Source: Mycobacterium sp. IS-1496
Lineage (GTDB): Bacteria > Actinomycetota > Actinomycetes > Mycobacteriales > Mycobacteriaceae
Length of the DNA stretch: 64,000 nt
NCBI RefSeq assembly: GCF_001499995.1
Contig: NZ_LQIU01000010.1
Coordinates: 1 to 64,000, forward strand
Direction: 5' to 3'
Notes under the pieces: model-generated
What the model was told of the DNA's origin: nothing
Seen by the model: the letters and a program-made list of their open reading frames with translations, nothing else
Databases searched by the model: none
In this document: in pieces, positions 20,458-30,285 of the stretch
Layout of the letters: the number at the start of each line of letters is the position of its first letter
Numbering within the stretch: the stretch's first letter is position 1
Position numbers and translations under genes: made by a program

Positions 20458-22274
20458 GAACCGCCCCCTCCTCCTCCGCCGCCGCCTCCGCCGCCACCGC
20501 TGGAGAAGCTGCTCCCACTGCTGCTCCCGCTGCTCGACGACGACGCCGCCTGCGATGCCGTGTAGGCGTTGATCGACGACGACAGCGACGATTCGAAGCT
20601 GTCGAACGCGCCGCCTGTGCCGGAACCGCCGGTGTATCCCGATCCCGACGGGGACGACGTCTGGTACCACACCGGTTGCGGTGCAGGCACTCCCATGACC
20701 ATCTCGTACTTCTTGGCCCACAGGGCGGCGACGCCGGCGGCGGCGGCGAACGGCAGGTACGCGGTGTAGAGGTCCTTGCGCGCCGCGAAGTCGAAGCGGG
20801 CTTCGGCGGAGTCGGTGCACAGCATCCGGTGGAATCCGCCGACCTGCGACCACAACTTGCGGCCCTCGGGGGTGCGGCGGGTGCCGAGCCCGCCGAACCA
20901 CGCCGGGATGGTCACGACGAAGAACACCGCGAACGGCAGACCCGCCATGGTGGTCGCGAAACCCCAGCCCAGGAATCCGCACACCGCGAGCACCGCGGCC
21001 GCGATGTTCGCGGTCTGCAGCCAGCCCTCACGTCGGCGGGTGACCATCAGCCCCTCGTCGAGCACCCACTTCTTCGCGGCGGCAGCCATATCGGTGCGGG
21101 CCTTGCTGAGTTTCTCCCCGCTCCTCGCGGTGTGTTTGGCCTCGAACTCGGTGCCGGTGCCGATGACCTTGAGGGCCGATCCGACCGCGACACCGACCGG
21201 GTCGGCATCGGCCCAGCGGCTCTTGCCCGCGGTGCCGCGCACCTCCCACTGTTTCGAGTTCACCTGGCGCAGCGTGACGAGGTCCTGTTCGGCGAGGTGG
21301 AACAGCGTGGCGGTCAGCCCGTGCCCGGGCACCTTCTCGGTGCGCAGGTACTCGGCCTGGACGGGACCGATGCCGGGCGGCGGGGCGTACTGCAGCGGGA
21401 ACGCCGGCGCGCGTTCGATGGCCGACCTGGTCCACAGGTATCCGCCGAGCGCGGCCAGGGCGCTGAGCCCGAGCATCCACGCGAGGCCGTCGACCGAGCT
21501 GCCGAGGATCCGGTCCCAGCGGTGGGGCCAGGGCAGTTCGGCGCGCGGCGGCGGGTCGGCGTCCACGCCGGTGCGGACGGTGACCGGGGTGCGTGGCGGC
21601 AGGTCACGCGCCTCGATGCGCACCGTGCGGTCCGTCACGGTCACCTCGTCGCACGCCCGGCCGAGGCCGTATCCGACGCTGCACTGAACGCCGGTGACGT
21701 CGGCGGGCAGGGTCACGCTGATCTGCGCGCGGTCGATCCGGTTGTTCCACGACGGGGCGATGACGTTCCAGAAGAACGTCGACGGTGCGTCCGGATCGCC
21801 GGTGGTGGTGGCGAAGCGGCGGTCGGCGCCGGTGTCCCCCGGATCGAGGACACCGGGGATGCGGTAACGGATCTCGTAGACGTGCTCGCCCGGCGTGAGC
21901 GTCACGTCGGCGGAGCCGACCTTGGCGACGTGGAACCTCTTGCCGTTCTCCCACTGCAGTTCGTAGGGTTCGGGTTCGCCGTCGCGCGTGACGGATTCGA
22001 CGTGGGGCGGCTGCCGGATCCGGTCGTTGTTCGGGTTGGTCACATCCCAGTAGCGGAAGATGCCGTGCCGATCCGACGGGAACTCGCCGGTGATGGTCTC
22101 GACCGCGGTCAGTTCACCGTCGGCGGCGACGGTGAAGTCGGCCCGGTAGTCCCGGATCACCATCGGGTCGTCGACGGTGCCTGCGTCGCCGGATCCGCCG
22201 TCGAACACCAGCGGCCACAGCAGTCCGATGGCGATGAGCAACAAGGTGATCGACCACGCGAGCAACCGCCGCAT
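20451..22274 (-). CDS. DUF2207 membrane protein
   Basis: 607 residues. An N-terminal hydrophobic helix (about 4-24) leads to an extracytoplasmic beta-rich DUF2207 domain (about 38-235, IRDYRADFTVAADGELTAVE), a transmembrane helix near 263-280, a cytosolic portion, and a further hydrophobic pair at about 415-460. The C-terminus is a serine run followed by about 13 glycines and SW, the usual tail of the family. Function is unknown; it is coupled to lemA. A GGAGG ribosome site precedes the ATG. Confidence 0.88.
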   Translation of the reverse strand: MRRLLAWSITLLLIAIGLLWPLVFDGGSGDAGTVDDPMVIRDYRADFTVAADGELTAVETITGEFPSDRHGIFRYWDVTNPNNDRIRQPPHVESVTRDGEPEPYELQWENGKRFHVAKVGSADVTLTPGEHVYEIRYRIPGVLDPGDTGADRRFATTTGDPDAPSTFFWNVIAPSWNNRIDRAQISVTLPADVTGVQCSVGYGLGRACDEVTVTDRTVRIEARDLPPRTPVTVRTGVDADPPPRAELPWPHRWDRILGSSVDGLAWMLGLSALAALGGYLWTRSAIERAPAFPLQYAPPPGIGPVQAEYLRTEKVPGHGLTATLFHLAEQDLVTLRQVNSKQWEVRGTAGKSRWADADPVGVAVGSALKVIGTGTEFEAKHTARSGEKLSKARTDMAAAAKKWVLDEGLMVTRRREGWLQTANIAAAVLAVCGFLGWGFATTMAGLPFAVFFVVTIPAWFGGLGTRRTPEGRKLWSQVGGFHRMLCTDSAEARFDFAARKDLYTAYLPFAAAAGVAALWAKKYEMVMGVPAPQPVWYQTSSPSGSGYTGGSGTGGAFDSFESSLSSSINAYTASQAASSSSSGSSSGSSFSSGGGGGGGGGGGGGSW

Positions 22275-22301
22275 GCCGTCCTCCTGTCCGGTGGGTTCGC
22301 C

Positions 22302-24299
22302 TCACCCTATGTGCAACGGGTCGATCTGTACGCGAGCCGGATCGGTGTCGTGGCGGGCGCTCAGCACGCCGGTCCCCCGCCGCAGGGCCGCCGCCAGCGC
22401 CAGCCCGCGGTCGCGGGGCACCCGCACCAGCATCCGACTCACCGCGGCGTCGGCCGGTGTGCCGGGCGGCCGCCTGGCGTCGACGGGCAGATCGACCGGC
22501 CCCAGCGCCTCGGCGTCGTCGGGCAGGTCGGCGGTCTCGAGCAACGCCGTCACCGCCGGGAACGCCCCGTCGACCGCGGCGATGTGCACGGCGGGCGGCA
22601 GCCCCACCTCGGATCGGGAGTCGAGTTCGGATTCCGCGTGGCCCAACGGATCCCAGCGGATCAGCGCCTGCACGGTCGGGATCGCCGATTCGGCGACCAC
22701 GGTGACCACACCGCCGTCCGAGCGTGGGCGCACCAGCGTGGCGGCCGCCATCCACCGGCGCAGCGTGTCCTCGGCCGCCCGGAGATCCTGCCGCCCGAGC
22801 AGCGCCCAGCCGTCGAGCAGCAGTGCGGCCCCGTAGCCGGCGGCGGGCTCGGGTTCGGCGCCCGGCGTGGCGACCACCAGTGCGGGTTCGTCGGCGACGG
22901 CATCCACCATCGCCTCGCCGCTCGAGGTGACGACCGGTGTGCCCGCGAACGCGCGGCCGAGCTCTTCGGCGGTGCGCCTCGCCCCCACCGCGACCGCCCG
23001 GACCGAATCCGATCCGCAACGGCCACAACGTAATCCGACGTCCTCGCGTCCGCACCACCGGCACATCGCCGCACCGCCGCGCTCGAGCAGCGACAGGGGC
23101 CCGGTGCAGTGTCTGCACCGGGCAATCGCCCGGCACCGGGCGCACGCCAGCGCCGGCAGATAGCCCCGCCGGGGTACCTGCACCAGTACGGGTCTGCCCG
23201 CCTGCAGGGCGGCGCGGGCGTTCCGCAGCGCCACCGACGGGAGCCTGGCGGTGTGCGCGGCCGGGTCACGCTCCTGTTCGAACCCGCTGTCCTCCAATGC
23301 GATCACGCGCGGGGCCGCCGCCCGCACCGCGGGGCGCGGCGCGACGAGGTCGTGGGCCCACCTGCTGCGAACCAGCGCCTGGGCCTCGGCGGTGCGGGAG
23401 TAGCCCCCGATGAGGGCCGCGCAGCGCAACTGGTGGGCGCGCAGCATGGCCACCTCGCGCGCGTGCGGATAGGGCGCCCGCGGCTCGGCCAGGCTGTCGT
23501 CACCGTCGTCCCACACCATCACCAGACCCAGGTCGCACACCGGCGCGAACACAGCACTGCGGGTGCCGATCACGAACCGGGCGCCGCCCCGCAGCACCGA
23601 CAGCCAACGCCGGTACCGCTGCGACGGACCGAGCCCCGCCGACAGCGCGACCACCCGGTCGCCGGCGCGCAGCGACACCGCGGCGGCGTGCAGGGCGTCC
23701 ACGTCACGCTGGTCCGGGACGATCGCCAACACACCGCGGCCACTGGCGACCGTGAGCGCCGCGGCCTCCGCGAGGCGGGCCGCCCACCGTTCGCCGGGCA
23801 GCGCCTGCCAGACCGCACGGGCGGCACGCCCCTCGCCGACCGCACCGAGGAACTGTTCGGCGCGCGGATAGGCCCGCCAGGGGGCGAGGTCGATCGCCGG
23901 GACCTCGGCGGGGGGCAGATCGGGGGCCGGCTTCTTCTCGGCGCCGGCGTGCCGCGGGGGTACGGCAAGGCGCAGCACGTCCGGGCGGGTGCCGGCGTAG
24001 CGTGCGGCGACCGCATCGGCGAGCCGGCGCACGTCGGGGGTCAGCACCTGCTGCGGCGAGACCACGCGGTCCAGCCAGCCCAACTGCCCCGCGTGGTCGG
24101 TCTCGGAACGCCGCTCGAGCAGGAACGCGTCCACCAGCCGGCCGTGAAAACGCACCCGGACCCGGACGCCGGGCTGGGCGTCGTCGGAACACTCGGCCGG
24201 CACGAGGTAGTCGAATTCCCGGTCGAGATGCGGCACCGACAGCATCGGCAGCACGCGCGCGATCGGCTCGTGTTCGGCCGGCTGCCGGGTTTTGGTCAC
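22302..24299 (-). CDS. priA: PriA-like primosomal protein N', ATPase-degenerate actinobacterial form
   Basis: 665 residues. The 3-prime DNA-binding domain (about 8-110) and the paired zinc-binding cysteine clusters (CARCRAIARCRHC and CRWCGREDVGLRCGRC, about 395-440) of the replication-restart protein are intact. The Walker A region, where GxTGSGKT is expected, reads ASGRGVLAIVPDQ, and the DEAH box position reads VWDDGDD. Helicase activity is therefore unlikely, a known feature of actinobacterial PriA. It probably serves as a structural DNA-binding restart factor. The GTG start is the family N-terminus. Confidence 0.9.
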   Translation of the reverse strand: MTKTRQPAEHEPIARVLPMLSVPHLDREFDYLVPAECSDDAQPGVRVRVRFHGRLVDAFLLERRSETDHAGQLGWLDRVVSPQQVLTPDVRRLADAVAARYAGTRPDVLRLAVPPRHAGAEKKPAPDLPPAEVPAIDLAPWRAYPRAEQFLGAVGEGRAARAVWQALPGERWAARLAEAAALTVASGRGVLAIVPDQRDVDALHAAAVSLRAGDRVVALSAGLGPSQRYRRWLSVLRGGARFVIGTRSAVFAPVCDLGLVMVWDDGDDSLAEPRAPYPHAREVAMLRAHQLRCAALIGGYSRTAEAQALVRSRWAHDLVAPRPAVRAAAPRVIALEDSGFEQERDPAAHTARLPSVALRNARAALQAGRPVLVQVPRRGYLPALACARCRAIARCRHCTGPLSLLERGGAAMCRWCGREDVGLRCGRCGSDSVRAVAVGARRTAEELGRAFAGTPVVTSSGEAMVDAVADEPALVVATPGAEPEPAAGYGAALLLDGWALLGRQDLRAAEDTLRRWMAAATLVRPRSDGGVVTVVAESAIPTVQALIRWDPLGHAESELDSRSEVGLPPAVHIAAVDGAFPAVTALLETADLPDDAEALGPVDLPVDARRPPGTPADAAVSRMLVRVPRDRGLALAAALRRGTGVLSARHDTDPARVQIDPLHIG

Positions 24300-24315
24300 C
24301 CGACACCTCTAGCAG

Positions 24316-24345
24316 ACGGCCCGGACACGCCTTCGCAAGGGCCGT
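24316..24345 (-). terminator. inverted repeat after the amidase-like gene
   Basis: Arms ACGGCCC and GGGCCGT enclose 16 nt that themselves can pair (GCGAAGG with CCTTCGC, overlapping). It sits just after the stop at 24352. There is no T run, as is usual for mycobacterial terminators. Confidence 0.4.
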
Positions 24346-24351
24346 ACCGGA

Positions 24352-25674
24352 TCAGGACGCGAAGTGGTCCTTATAGATCTGCCCGTGCACGCCGACGGTG
24401 CGGTCGACCACCTGGGAGATGGTGAAGTCGCCCGCCGCGGACAGGTACGCGTAGGCGGTGGCACGGTCCATCCCGCGGTCCCGCTCGAGGTAGTCCAGGG
24501 CGTTGACCACGGCGCGGCGCATCGCGACGTCCAGATCGCTGCCCTGGCCGCCGACGGCGCCGTCGGGATCGGACAGCCCGATCGGTATCCAGGCCCGCTC
24601 GGTCTCGGCGAACGGGTAGCGGTAGGACACGCTGGGCGCATCGCCGGAGCCCGGTTTGCACACGGTGAGCCGGAACGTGCCGCGCAGCGAACCCTCCATC
24701 GCCGTCAGCGCCACCTCCCCGTCACCCATCGCCATGTGCGGATCCCCGACGTAGAACAGCGCTCCGGGAGCGAACACCGGCAGGTAGAACGTCGATCCGA
24801 CGCCGAGCAGTTTGATGTCGATGTTGCCCCCGCCGATCGTCGGCGGGATCGAGTTGGCGTTGGGGGCGTTGAGGCCCTCGTCCCTGGCGAAGGCGACGCC
24901 CATCATGCCCATGAACGGGTTGAGCGGGAACCGCACCGAACCGCCCGCGCCGACGGGCATGACGCCGCGACCCTGCTCCACCGGGGTGAACACCGAGACG
25001 TCACCCCACTTCATTGGGTCGGGATCCGACCGCCCGTCGGTGTCCGGGGGCGGCATCACCTCGGCGAGCGAGATACCCGCAGGCGCGGCCTTGTCCGCGG
25101 CCAGGCCCAGCGCACCCTTGCCGTGCCGGCTCGACACGACCCCGTAGGGCACCCGCGGCGCCGTCTCGAGCGTCTCGATCTTCAGCACGTCGCCGGGTTC
25201 GGCACCCTCGACGAAGATCGGTCCCGTCACCACGTGCGGGCCGTCCTTGGCGAAATTCCGCGGGGTCCGGTTGTATTCGGCCGCAATGGCTTTCGCATCC
25301 TCCAGAACATCCGACTCGCTGACCCCCAGGCCGCCGAACCACTCGACCGGGTCGCGTCCCTGGTCCTCGAGGATCCCCTCGTGGGAGACGGCGTCGATGG
25401 TGACGGTCTGCCCCGACCGCATCCGGAGCACCGGCGTCGCGTGCACGGTGGGCACGTAACCCCACAGCACCTGGTCGGGCAGCGAGGACAGGTAGTGGTC
25501 GCCGCTGCGGTCGCCCTGGCCCGGCTGCAGCACGGAAATCGACGAGTACGGCAGTTCGGACGCGGTGGCCGACGACGTGTTCTTGGTGCAGGCGGCGACC
25601 ACTGCGCCGGCCCCGACACCGACCACTGCCGTCTGGAGGAATCCTCTGCGTCCGAAGCCGTGTGTTCCGCTCAT
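24352..25674 (-). CDS. Tat-exported acetamidase/formamidase-family lipoprotein
   Basis: 440 residues. The N-terminus has a twin-arginine motif GRRGFLQT followed by a hydrophobic stretch and a lipobox-like VVAAC (Cys about 29), so export folded by Tat and lipidation are expected. The body matches the FmdA/AmdA amidase fold: VDAVSHEGILEDQ, GPIFVEGAEPGDVLKIE, LGVGSTFYLPVFAPGALFYVGDPHMAMGDGEV. It would hydrolyse short amides outside the cell; the true substrate is unknown. Tat secretion of this family is unusual compared with the cytosolic acetamidases of mycobacteria. Confidence 0.82.
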   Translation of the reverse strand: MSGTHGFGRRGFLQTAVVGVGAGAVVAACTKNTSSATASELPYSSISVLQPGQGDRSGDHYLSSLPDQVLWGYVPTVHATPVLRMRSGQTVTIDAVSHEGILEDQGRDPVEWFGGLGVSESDVLEDAKAIAAEYNRTPRNFAKDGPHVVTGPIFVEGAEPGDVLKIETLETAPRVPYGVVSSRHGKGALGLAADKAAPAGISLAEVMPPPDTDGRSDPDPMKWGDVSVFTPVEQGRGVMPVGAGGSVRFPLNPFMGMMGVAFARDEGLNAPNANSIPPTIGGGNIDIKLLGVGSTFYLPVFAPGALFYVGDPHMAMGDGEVALTAMEGSLRGTFRLTVCKPGSGDAPSVSYRYPFAETERAWIPIGLSDPDGAVGGQGSDLDVAMRRAVVNALDYLERDRGMDRATAYAYLSAAGDFTISQVVDRTVGVHGQIYKDHFAS

Positions 25675-25680
25675 GGCGCG

Positions 25681-25686
25681 ACGTTA
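25681..25686 (-). promoter_or_regulatory. leaderless -10 for the amidase-like gene
   Basis: TAACGT, 6 nt before ATG 25674. Confidence 0.5.
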
Positions 25687-25713
25687 GCCACGCTACGTTT
25701 CGGTCCGGTCAAC

Positions 25714-26463
25714 TCAGGTTTCGTCGCGGTTTACCGTGCGACCGAAGAAGAAACCCGCGGTGATGAGCAGGAGTGACGCCGCGTAGACCCACCAGATCGG
25801 CACCGCGAGCGCCTCGGAGCCGAGGACGAACCGGCCGATGCCGATCATGGCGTCCGACACCGCGAAGCAGACCGCGCCGAGCGCCGTCCACGGCGTCGGC
25901 AGCCGGGCCAGCAGTGCGGCGCACACCATGGCCCCGAGCACGGTGATGTAGGCGGTGACGGGGACGGCCATCCCGTCCTCGACGAGCCGCGGCCAGAACC
26001 ACACCAGCAACGCGCCGCACGCCACCACGGTGAGCGCGACGCCCACCGACCGCGCAGCCGACCGGGCGGCCAGCGGGACGAGCGCGGCCAGGAAGCACAG
26101 GTGGGCGACGAGGAACGACGCGAGGCCGAGCACGAACGACGGCTCCCACCACGGGATCGCCAGCAGGAAGTCGCCGCACGCCGAGAACACCAGCGCAGGC
26201 ACGAGCCAGCGGCGCTCGCGTCGGATCGGGTGGCCGGCCGCCCCGATGGCCAACAGCACCGCGGCCAGCGCCTTCACCGCGGGCTGGGCGACGAACTGGC
26301 CGGTGAGCTCGGCTCCCTGCGGAACCCGCAGCGCCGTCACGATCAGGAAAACGCCGTAGCCGGCGGCGACGACCGCGGCGGCGGCCCACAACCGGGCGGT
26401 CCGCCGGTGTGCGTACGGTGAGGTCGTGTCTGTCGCTGACGAGAAACCGCCTATCGACGCCAT
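25714..26463 (-). CDS. lysoplasmalogenase-like membrane protein (YhhN family)
   Basis: About 249 residues with eight hydrophobic segments. Family marks are [13 protein letters not shown] (Asp in a membrane helix) and [15 protein letters not shown]. Members hydrolyse the vinyl-ether bond of lysoplasmalogens or act on related lipids; activity here is not assured. The start is uncertain: ATG 26463 has TACCTT 7 nt upstream and is preferred, while a TTG at 26391 would give the more usual 225 residues. With ATG 26463 the 5-prime end overlaps the divergent esterase by 38 bp. Confidence 0.75.
   Translation of the reverse strand: MASIGGFSSATDTTSPYAHRRTARLWAAAAVVAAGYGVFLIVTALRVPQGAELTGQFVAQPAVKALAAVLLAIGAAGHPIRRERRWLVPALVFSACGDFLLAIPWWEPSFVLGLASFLVAHLCFLAALVPLAARSAARSVGVALTVVACGALLVWFWPRLVEDGMAVPVTAYITVLGAMVCAALLARLPTPWTALGAVCFAVSDAMIGIGRFVLGSEALAVPIWWVYAASLLLITAGFFFGRTVNRDET
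26414..26419 (+). promoter_or_regulatory. leaderless -10 for the esterase
   Basis: TACGGT, 6 nt before GTG 26426. Confidence 0.55.
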
Positions 26464-27379
26464 TCTGAGAAAGGTACTGGACGCGGTGCCGTTCCAGCTC
26501 TCGGTCGACGAGGGCGTCGAGGTGGCCCGCCGCAAGCTGCGGGAGCTGCCCCGGCGGGAGGTCCATCCCGAGGTCGAGGCGCAGGACCGGACGATCCCGG
26601 GCCCCGCCGGTGAGATCTCGATCCGGGTGTACCGGCCCGCCACCTCGGAGCCCGCGCCGCCGGTCGTCGTCTTCTTCCACGGTGGCGGCTTCGCCGCCGG
26701 AGACCTCGACACCCACGACGGTGAATGCCGCCACCACGCGGTGGCGGCCGATGCGGTCGTCGTGTCGGTGGACTACCGGTTGGCGCCCGAACACCCGTAT
26801 CCGGCCGCGGTCGAGGACGCGTGGGCGGCGCTGACGTGGGTCGCCGGGCACGGCGCCGAACTGTCGGTGGACGCGAGCCGCCTGGCGGTGGCCGGCGACT
26901 CCGCGGGCGGCAACCTGTCGGCGGTGATGACCCACCGCGCGCGCGACCACGGTGGACCGCCGATCGCGTTCCAGCTGCTGTGGTACCCGGGCACGCTGTG
27001 GGACCTCTCGCTGCCCTCGGTCACCGAGAACGCGGATGCGCCGATCCTCGACCGCGACGCGGTCGCCGGCTTCGCGGGCTGGTACGCCGGCGCCCACGAT
27101 CCGGCGGACCTGGCGGACCTGCCGCCGGGGCTGGCGCCGGGCCGGGCGAGCGACTTCACCGGGCTGCCGCCGGCCTACATCGCGGTCGCGGGGCACGACC
27201 CGCTGCGCGACGACGGCATCCGGTACGCCGAACTGCTCACCGCCGCCGGCGTCCCCGTCGAGCTGCACCACGCCGAGACGCTGGTGCACGGGTACCTCGG
27301 CTACGCGGGTGTGGTGCCTGCGGCGACGGCGGCGGCCGACCTGGGGTTCGCCGCGCTGCGCGCGGCACTGCACCGCTGA
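26426..27379 (+). CDS. alpha/beta hydrolase, hormone-sensitive-lipase type (LipH/LipI-like)
   Basis: 317-residue carboxylesterase. HSL-family oxyanion motif [16 protein letters not shown] at about 89, the nucleophile Ser159 in GDSAGG, the acidic residue in [10 protein letters not shown], and His in VHGYL. It corresponds by place to the M. tuberculosis lipases Rv1399c/Rv1400c (LipH, LipI) but lies on the opposite strand relative to priA and metK order, so orthology is only suggested. Probable cytosolic hydrolase of short-chain esters. Confidence 0.88.
   Translation: MSVADEKPPIDAILRKVLDAVPFQLSVDEGVEVARRKLRELPRREVHPEVEAQDRTIPGPAGEISIRVYRPATSEPAPPVVVFFHGGGFAAGDLDTHDGECRHHAVAADAVVVSVDYRLAPEHPYPAAVEDAWAALTWVAGHGAELSVDASRLAVAGDSAGGNLSAVMTHRARDHGGPPIAFQLLWYPGTLWDLSLPSVTENADAPILDRDAVAGFAGWYAGAHDPADLADLPPGLAPGRASDFTGLPPAYIAVAGHDPLRDDGIRYAELLTAAGVPVELHHAETLVHGYLGYAGVVPAATAAADLGFAALRAALHR
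26471..26476 (-). promoter_or_regulatory. possible leaderless -10 for the YhhN-type gene
   Basis: TACCTT, 7 nt before ATG 26463, inside the coding region of the divergent esterase. It is the main support for the longer start. Confidence 0.35.
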
Positions 27380-27394
27380 CCGATCGACCGTCGA

Positions 27395-27414
27395 CTGGGG
27401 ACCTTTGACCGATC
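27395..27414 (+). promoter_or_regulatory. DosR-box-like sequence upstream of the monooxygenase
   Basis: CTGGGGACCTTTGACCGATC resembles the mycobacterial dormancy-regulator site, whose core is GGGAC followed by a T/A-rich centre and a C-rich half. It lies about 25 bp upstream of a TAGAAC hexamer (27429-27434). One half-site is imperfect, so this is a candidate only. Confidence 0.3.
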
Positions 27415-27466
27415 GCCGCGGTGTCGGCTAGAACGGCAGACGAGGCCCGCAACGGAAGGCGGCACG

Positions 27467-28939
27467 ATGCCCGACCACCACACCCTCATCGTCGGCGCCG
27501 GGTTCGGCGGAATCGGGGCGGCGATCGCACTGGACCGGGCGGGGCTGGCCGACTATCGCATCATCGAGGCCGGTGACGCCCCCGGCGGCACCTGGTACTG
27601 GAACACCTACCCGGGCATCGCCGTCGACATCCCCTCGTTCTCGTACCAGTTCTCGTTCGAGCAGAGCCCGAACTGGTCGCGCACCTACGCGCCGGGTCAC
27701 GAGCTGCGGGCCTACGCCGAACACTGCGTCGACAAATACGGCCTGCGGGACCGGATCCGGTTCGGGACCGAGGTGCTCGCGGCGACGTTCGACGAGACCG
27801 ACAACGCCTGGCGGCTGCGACTGGACTCCGGCGACGAGGTGACCGCACGGTTCCTGGTCAACGCGACCGGGGTGCTGACGGTGCCGAACATGCCGGACAT
27901 CCCGGGCGTCGACTCCTTCGCGGGAACGACCGTGCACACCGCCCGGTGGGACCCGTCGGTGGACCTGCGCGGTAAACGCGTGGCGATCATCGGCACCGGC
28001 GCGTCGGCCGTCCAGGTGATTCCCGAGATCGCCCCGCTGGTCGAGCGGCTCGACGTGTTCCAGCGGACACCGATCTGGTGCTTCCCGAAGTTCGACGTGC
28101 CCTTGCCGCGGGCGGTGCGCGCCGCGATGCGTCTGCCGGGCGGGAACGCGGTGCAGCGGCTGCTCAGTCAGGCCTTCGTCGAGTTCACGTTCCCGCTGGC
28201 CGCGCAGTACTTCACCGTCAACCCGATGGCCCAGCGCATGGACCGGGCGGGCCGGTCGTACCTGCGCAAGCAGGTCGAGGACCCGGTGACGCGGGAGAAG
28301 CTGACACCGCGCTACGCGGTGGGCTGTAAACGCCCCGGCTTCCACAACACCTACCTCGCCACGTTCAACCGCGACAACGTCCGGCTGATCACCGAGCCGA
28401 TCGACAAGATCACCGGGTCCGGTGTGGCCACCACGGACGGCGAGAGCCACGACGTCGACGTGCTGATCCTGGCCACCGGCTTCAAGGTGGCCGACAGCGA
28501 TGCCCAGACCTTCGCGATACACGGTGCCGGCGGCATGTCGCTCGCGCAGTTCTGGGACACCCACCGGCTGCAGGCCTACGAAGGTGTCAGCGTGCCGGGG
28601 TTCCCGAACCTGTTCTCGGTGAGCGGCCCCTACGGGTACGTCGGCTCGTCGTACTTCGCCCTCATCGAGACTCAGACCCGCCACATCGTGCGGTGCCTGC
28701 GGGAGGCGCGGCACCGCTCGGCCGAACGGGTCGAGGTGAGCCGGGCCGCCAACGACCGCTACTTCGACGAGATGATGCGCAAACGGCACCGGCAGATCTT
28801 CTGGCAGGACAGCTGCCGCGACGCCCGAAGCTACTACTTCGACCGCAACGGCGACGTGCCGCTACGGCCGGCCAGCACACTCGAGACGTACTGGCGCAGC
28901 CGGCGGTTCCCCCTCGACGACTACGAGTACTCGGCCTAG
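27467..28939 (+). CDS. flavin-containing Baeyer-Villiger-type monooxygenase
   Basis: 490 residues. FAD-binding [13 protein letters not shown] at the N-terminus, Baeyer-Villiger fingerprint [11 protein letters not shown] at about 147-157, and NADPH-binding [11 protein letters not shown] at about 177. It would insert oxygen into ketones or oxidise heteroatoms using NADPH and O2. The position next to metK matches M. tuberculosis Rv1393c. Start ATG follows a GGAAGG ribosome site. Its stop overlaps that of the convergent metK. Confidence 0.92.
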   Translation: MPDHHTLIVGAGFGGIGAAIALDRAGLADYRIIEAGDAPGGTWYWNTYPGIAVDIPSFSYQFSFEQSPNWSRTYAPGHELRAYAEHCVDKYGLRDRIRFGTEVLAATFDETDNAWRLRLDSGDEVTARFLVNATGVLTVPNMPDIPGVDSFAGTTVHTARWDPSVDLRGKRVAIIGTGASAVQVIPEIAPLVERLDVFQRTPIWCFPKFDVPLPRAVRAAMRLPGGNAVQRLLSQAFVEFTFPLAAQYFTVNPMAQRMDRAGRSYLRKQVEDPVTREKLTPRYAVGCKRPGFHNTYLATFNRDNVRLITEPIDKITGSGVATTDGESHDVDVLILATGFKVADSDAQTFAIHGAGGMSLAQFWDTHRLQAYEGVSVPGFPNLFSVSGPYGYVGSSYFALIETQTRHIVRCLREARHRSAERVEVSRAANDRYFDEMMRKRHRQIFWQDSCRDARSYYFDRNGDVPLRPASTLETYWRSRRFPLDDYEYSA

Positions 28940-30144
28940 ACGGCCGTCTTCAGCGCGTCGGCCTTGTCGGTGCGCTCCCACGGCAGGTCGATGTCGGTGC
29001 GGCCGAAGTGGCCGTACGCGGCGGTCGGCGCGTAGATCGGGCGCAGCAGGTCCAGGTCTCGCACGATCGCGCCGGGGCGCAGGTCGAACACGTCGGTGAT
29101 GGCCTTCTCGATCTTCGCCGGGTCGGCGGTCTCGGTGCCGAAGGTCTCGACGAACAATCCGACCGGTGCGGCCTTGCCGATGGCGTAGGCCACCTGGACC
29201 TCGACACGCTCGGCCAGACCCGCCGCGACGACGTTCTTGGCCACCCAGCGCATCGCGTACGCCGCGGAGCGGTCCACCTTGGACGGATCCTTCCCGGAGA
29301 AGGCGCCGCCGCCGTGGCGGGCCCAGCCGCCGTAGGTGTCGACGATGATCTTGCGGCCGGTCAGACCGGCGTCACCCATCGGGCCGCCGAGCACGAACTT
29401 GCCGGTCGGGTTGACCAGGAGCCGGAAATCGGAGGTGTCCATGGTGTCGTGGCCGAGATCCGACAGCACGGTGTTGACGACCTTCTCCCGGATGTCCGGG
29501 GTGAGAGTGCCCTCGAGGTCGATGCCCTCGGCGTGCTGCGTGGACAGCACCACGGTGTCCAACCGCACCGGGGTGACACCGTCGTACTGCACGGTGACCT
29601 GGGTCTTGCCGTCCGGCCGCAGGTAGTCGAGCACGCCGTTCTTGCGCACCTCGGTCAGCCGGCGGGCCAGCCGGTGGGCGAGCGCGATCGGCAGCGGCAT
29701 CAGCTCGGGGGTGTCCTTGATGGCGTAGCCGAACATCAGGCCCTGGTCACCGGCGCCCTGCAGGTCCAGCGGATCACCGGCACCCTCGACGCGGGTCTCG
29801 TGGGCGGTGTCCACACCCTGGGCGATGTCCGGGGACTGCGCGCCGATGCCGATGTTCACACCGCAGGTGGTGCCGTCGAAACCCTTGTCCGACGAGTCGT
29901 AGCCGACCTCGAGGATGCGATGCCGCACGGTGTTGGTGATGTCGGCGAACGCTTCTTTCGCCGAGGTGGTCACCTCGCCGACGACGTGCACCTGGCCGGT
30001 GGTGACGAGGGTCTCGACCGCGACACGCGACCGGGGATCCTGCGCGAGCAGCGAGTCGAGGACCGAGTCGCTGATGGCGTCACAGATCTTGTCGGGGTGT
30101 CCCTCGGTCACCGACTCACTGGTAAACAGCCGACCTTTACTCAC
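28936..30144 (-). CDS. metK: S-adenosylmethionine synthetase
   Basis: 402 residues of the tetrameric enzyme making SAM from methionine and ATP. Hallmarks: [19 protein letters not shown], the methionine-binding loop region, [12 protein letters not shown], and the phosphate-binding [19 protein letters not shown]. The GTG start is preceded by a TGAGGATC ribosome site. It follows coaBC after a 141-bp gap that holds two small hairpins, so it may have its own promoter. Confidence 0.98.
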   Translation of the reverse strand: MSKGRLFTSESVTEGHPDKICDAISDSVLDSLLAQDPRSRVAVETLVTTGQVHVVGEVTTSAKEAFADITNTVRHRILEVGYDSSDKGFDGTTCGVNIGIGAQSPDIAQGVDTAHETRVEGAGDPLDLQGAGDQGLMFGYAIKDTPELMPLPIALAHRLARRLTEVRKNGVLDYLRPDGKTQVTVQYDGVTPVRLDTVVLSTQHAEGIDLEGTLTPDIREKVVNTVLSDLGHDTMDTSDFRLLVNPTGKFVLGGPMGDAGLTGRKIIVDTYGGWARHGGGAFSGKDPSKVDRSAAYAMRWVAKNVVAAGLAERVEVQVAYAIGKAAPVGLFVETFGTETADPAKIEKAITDVFDLRPGAIVRDLDLLRPIYAPTAAYGHFGRTDIDLPWERTDKADALKTAV

Positions 30145-30214
30145 GTGTGATCCTCACTTGTATCGAACGTTGTACTGAATTCCGCCATGCTTACTTAGCC
30201 CGTCAAATCGTATC

Positions 30215-30254
30215 GGTGCCCAGTTGCACCCAAGCGCGTACCCGAACCGTACGC
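30215..30254 (-). terminator. two adjacent hairpins between coaBC and metK
   Basis: First stem GCGTAC/GTACGC (30236-30254), second stem GGTGC/GCACC (30215-30230). Both are in the coaBC-metK gap and read on the minus strand after coaBC. They may lower read-through into metK. No riboswitch-like core was recognised in the rest of the gap (30145-30285). Confidence 0.3.
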
Positions 30255-30285
30255 AACCCTTTGATGCAGCCGAATCCCCCGCCGG

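Noticed and set aside
20676..23033. 785-codon plus-strand frame opposite the DUF2207 gene and priA
   Set aside because: Same composition artefact; it crosses two real genes and their junction.
30145..30285. SAM riboswitch before metK
   Set aside because: The gap has two short hairpins but none of the conserved SAM-I or SAM-IV core.
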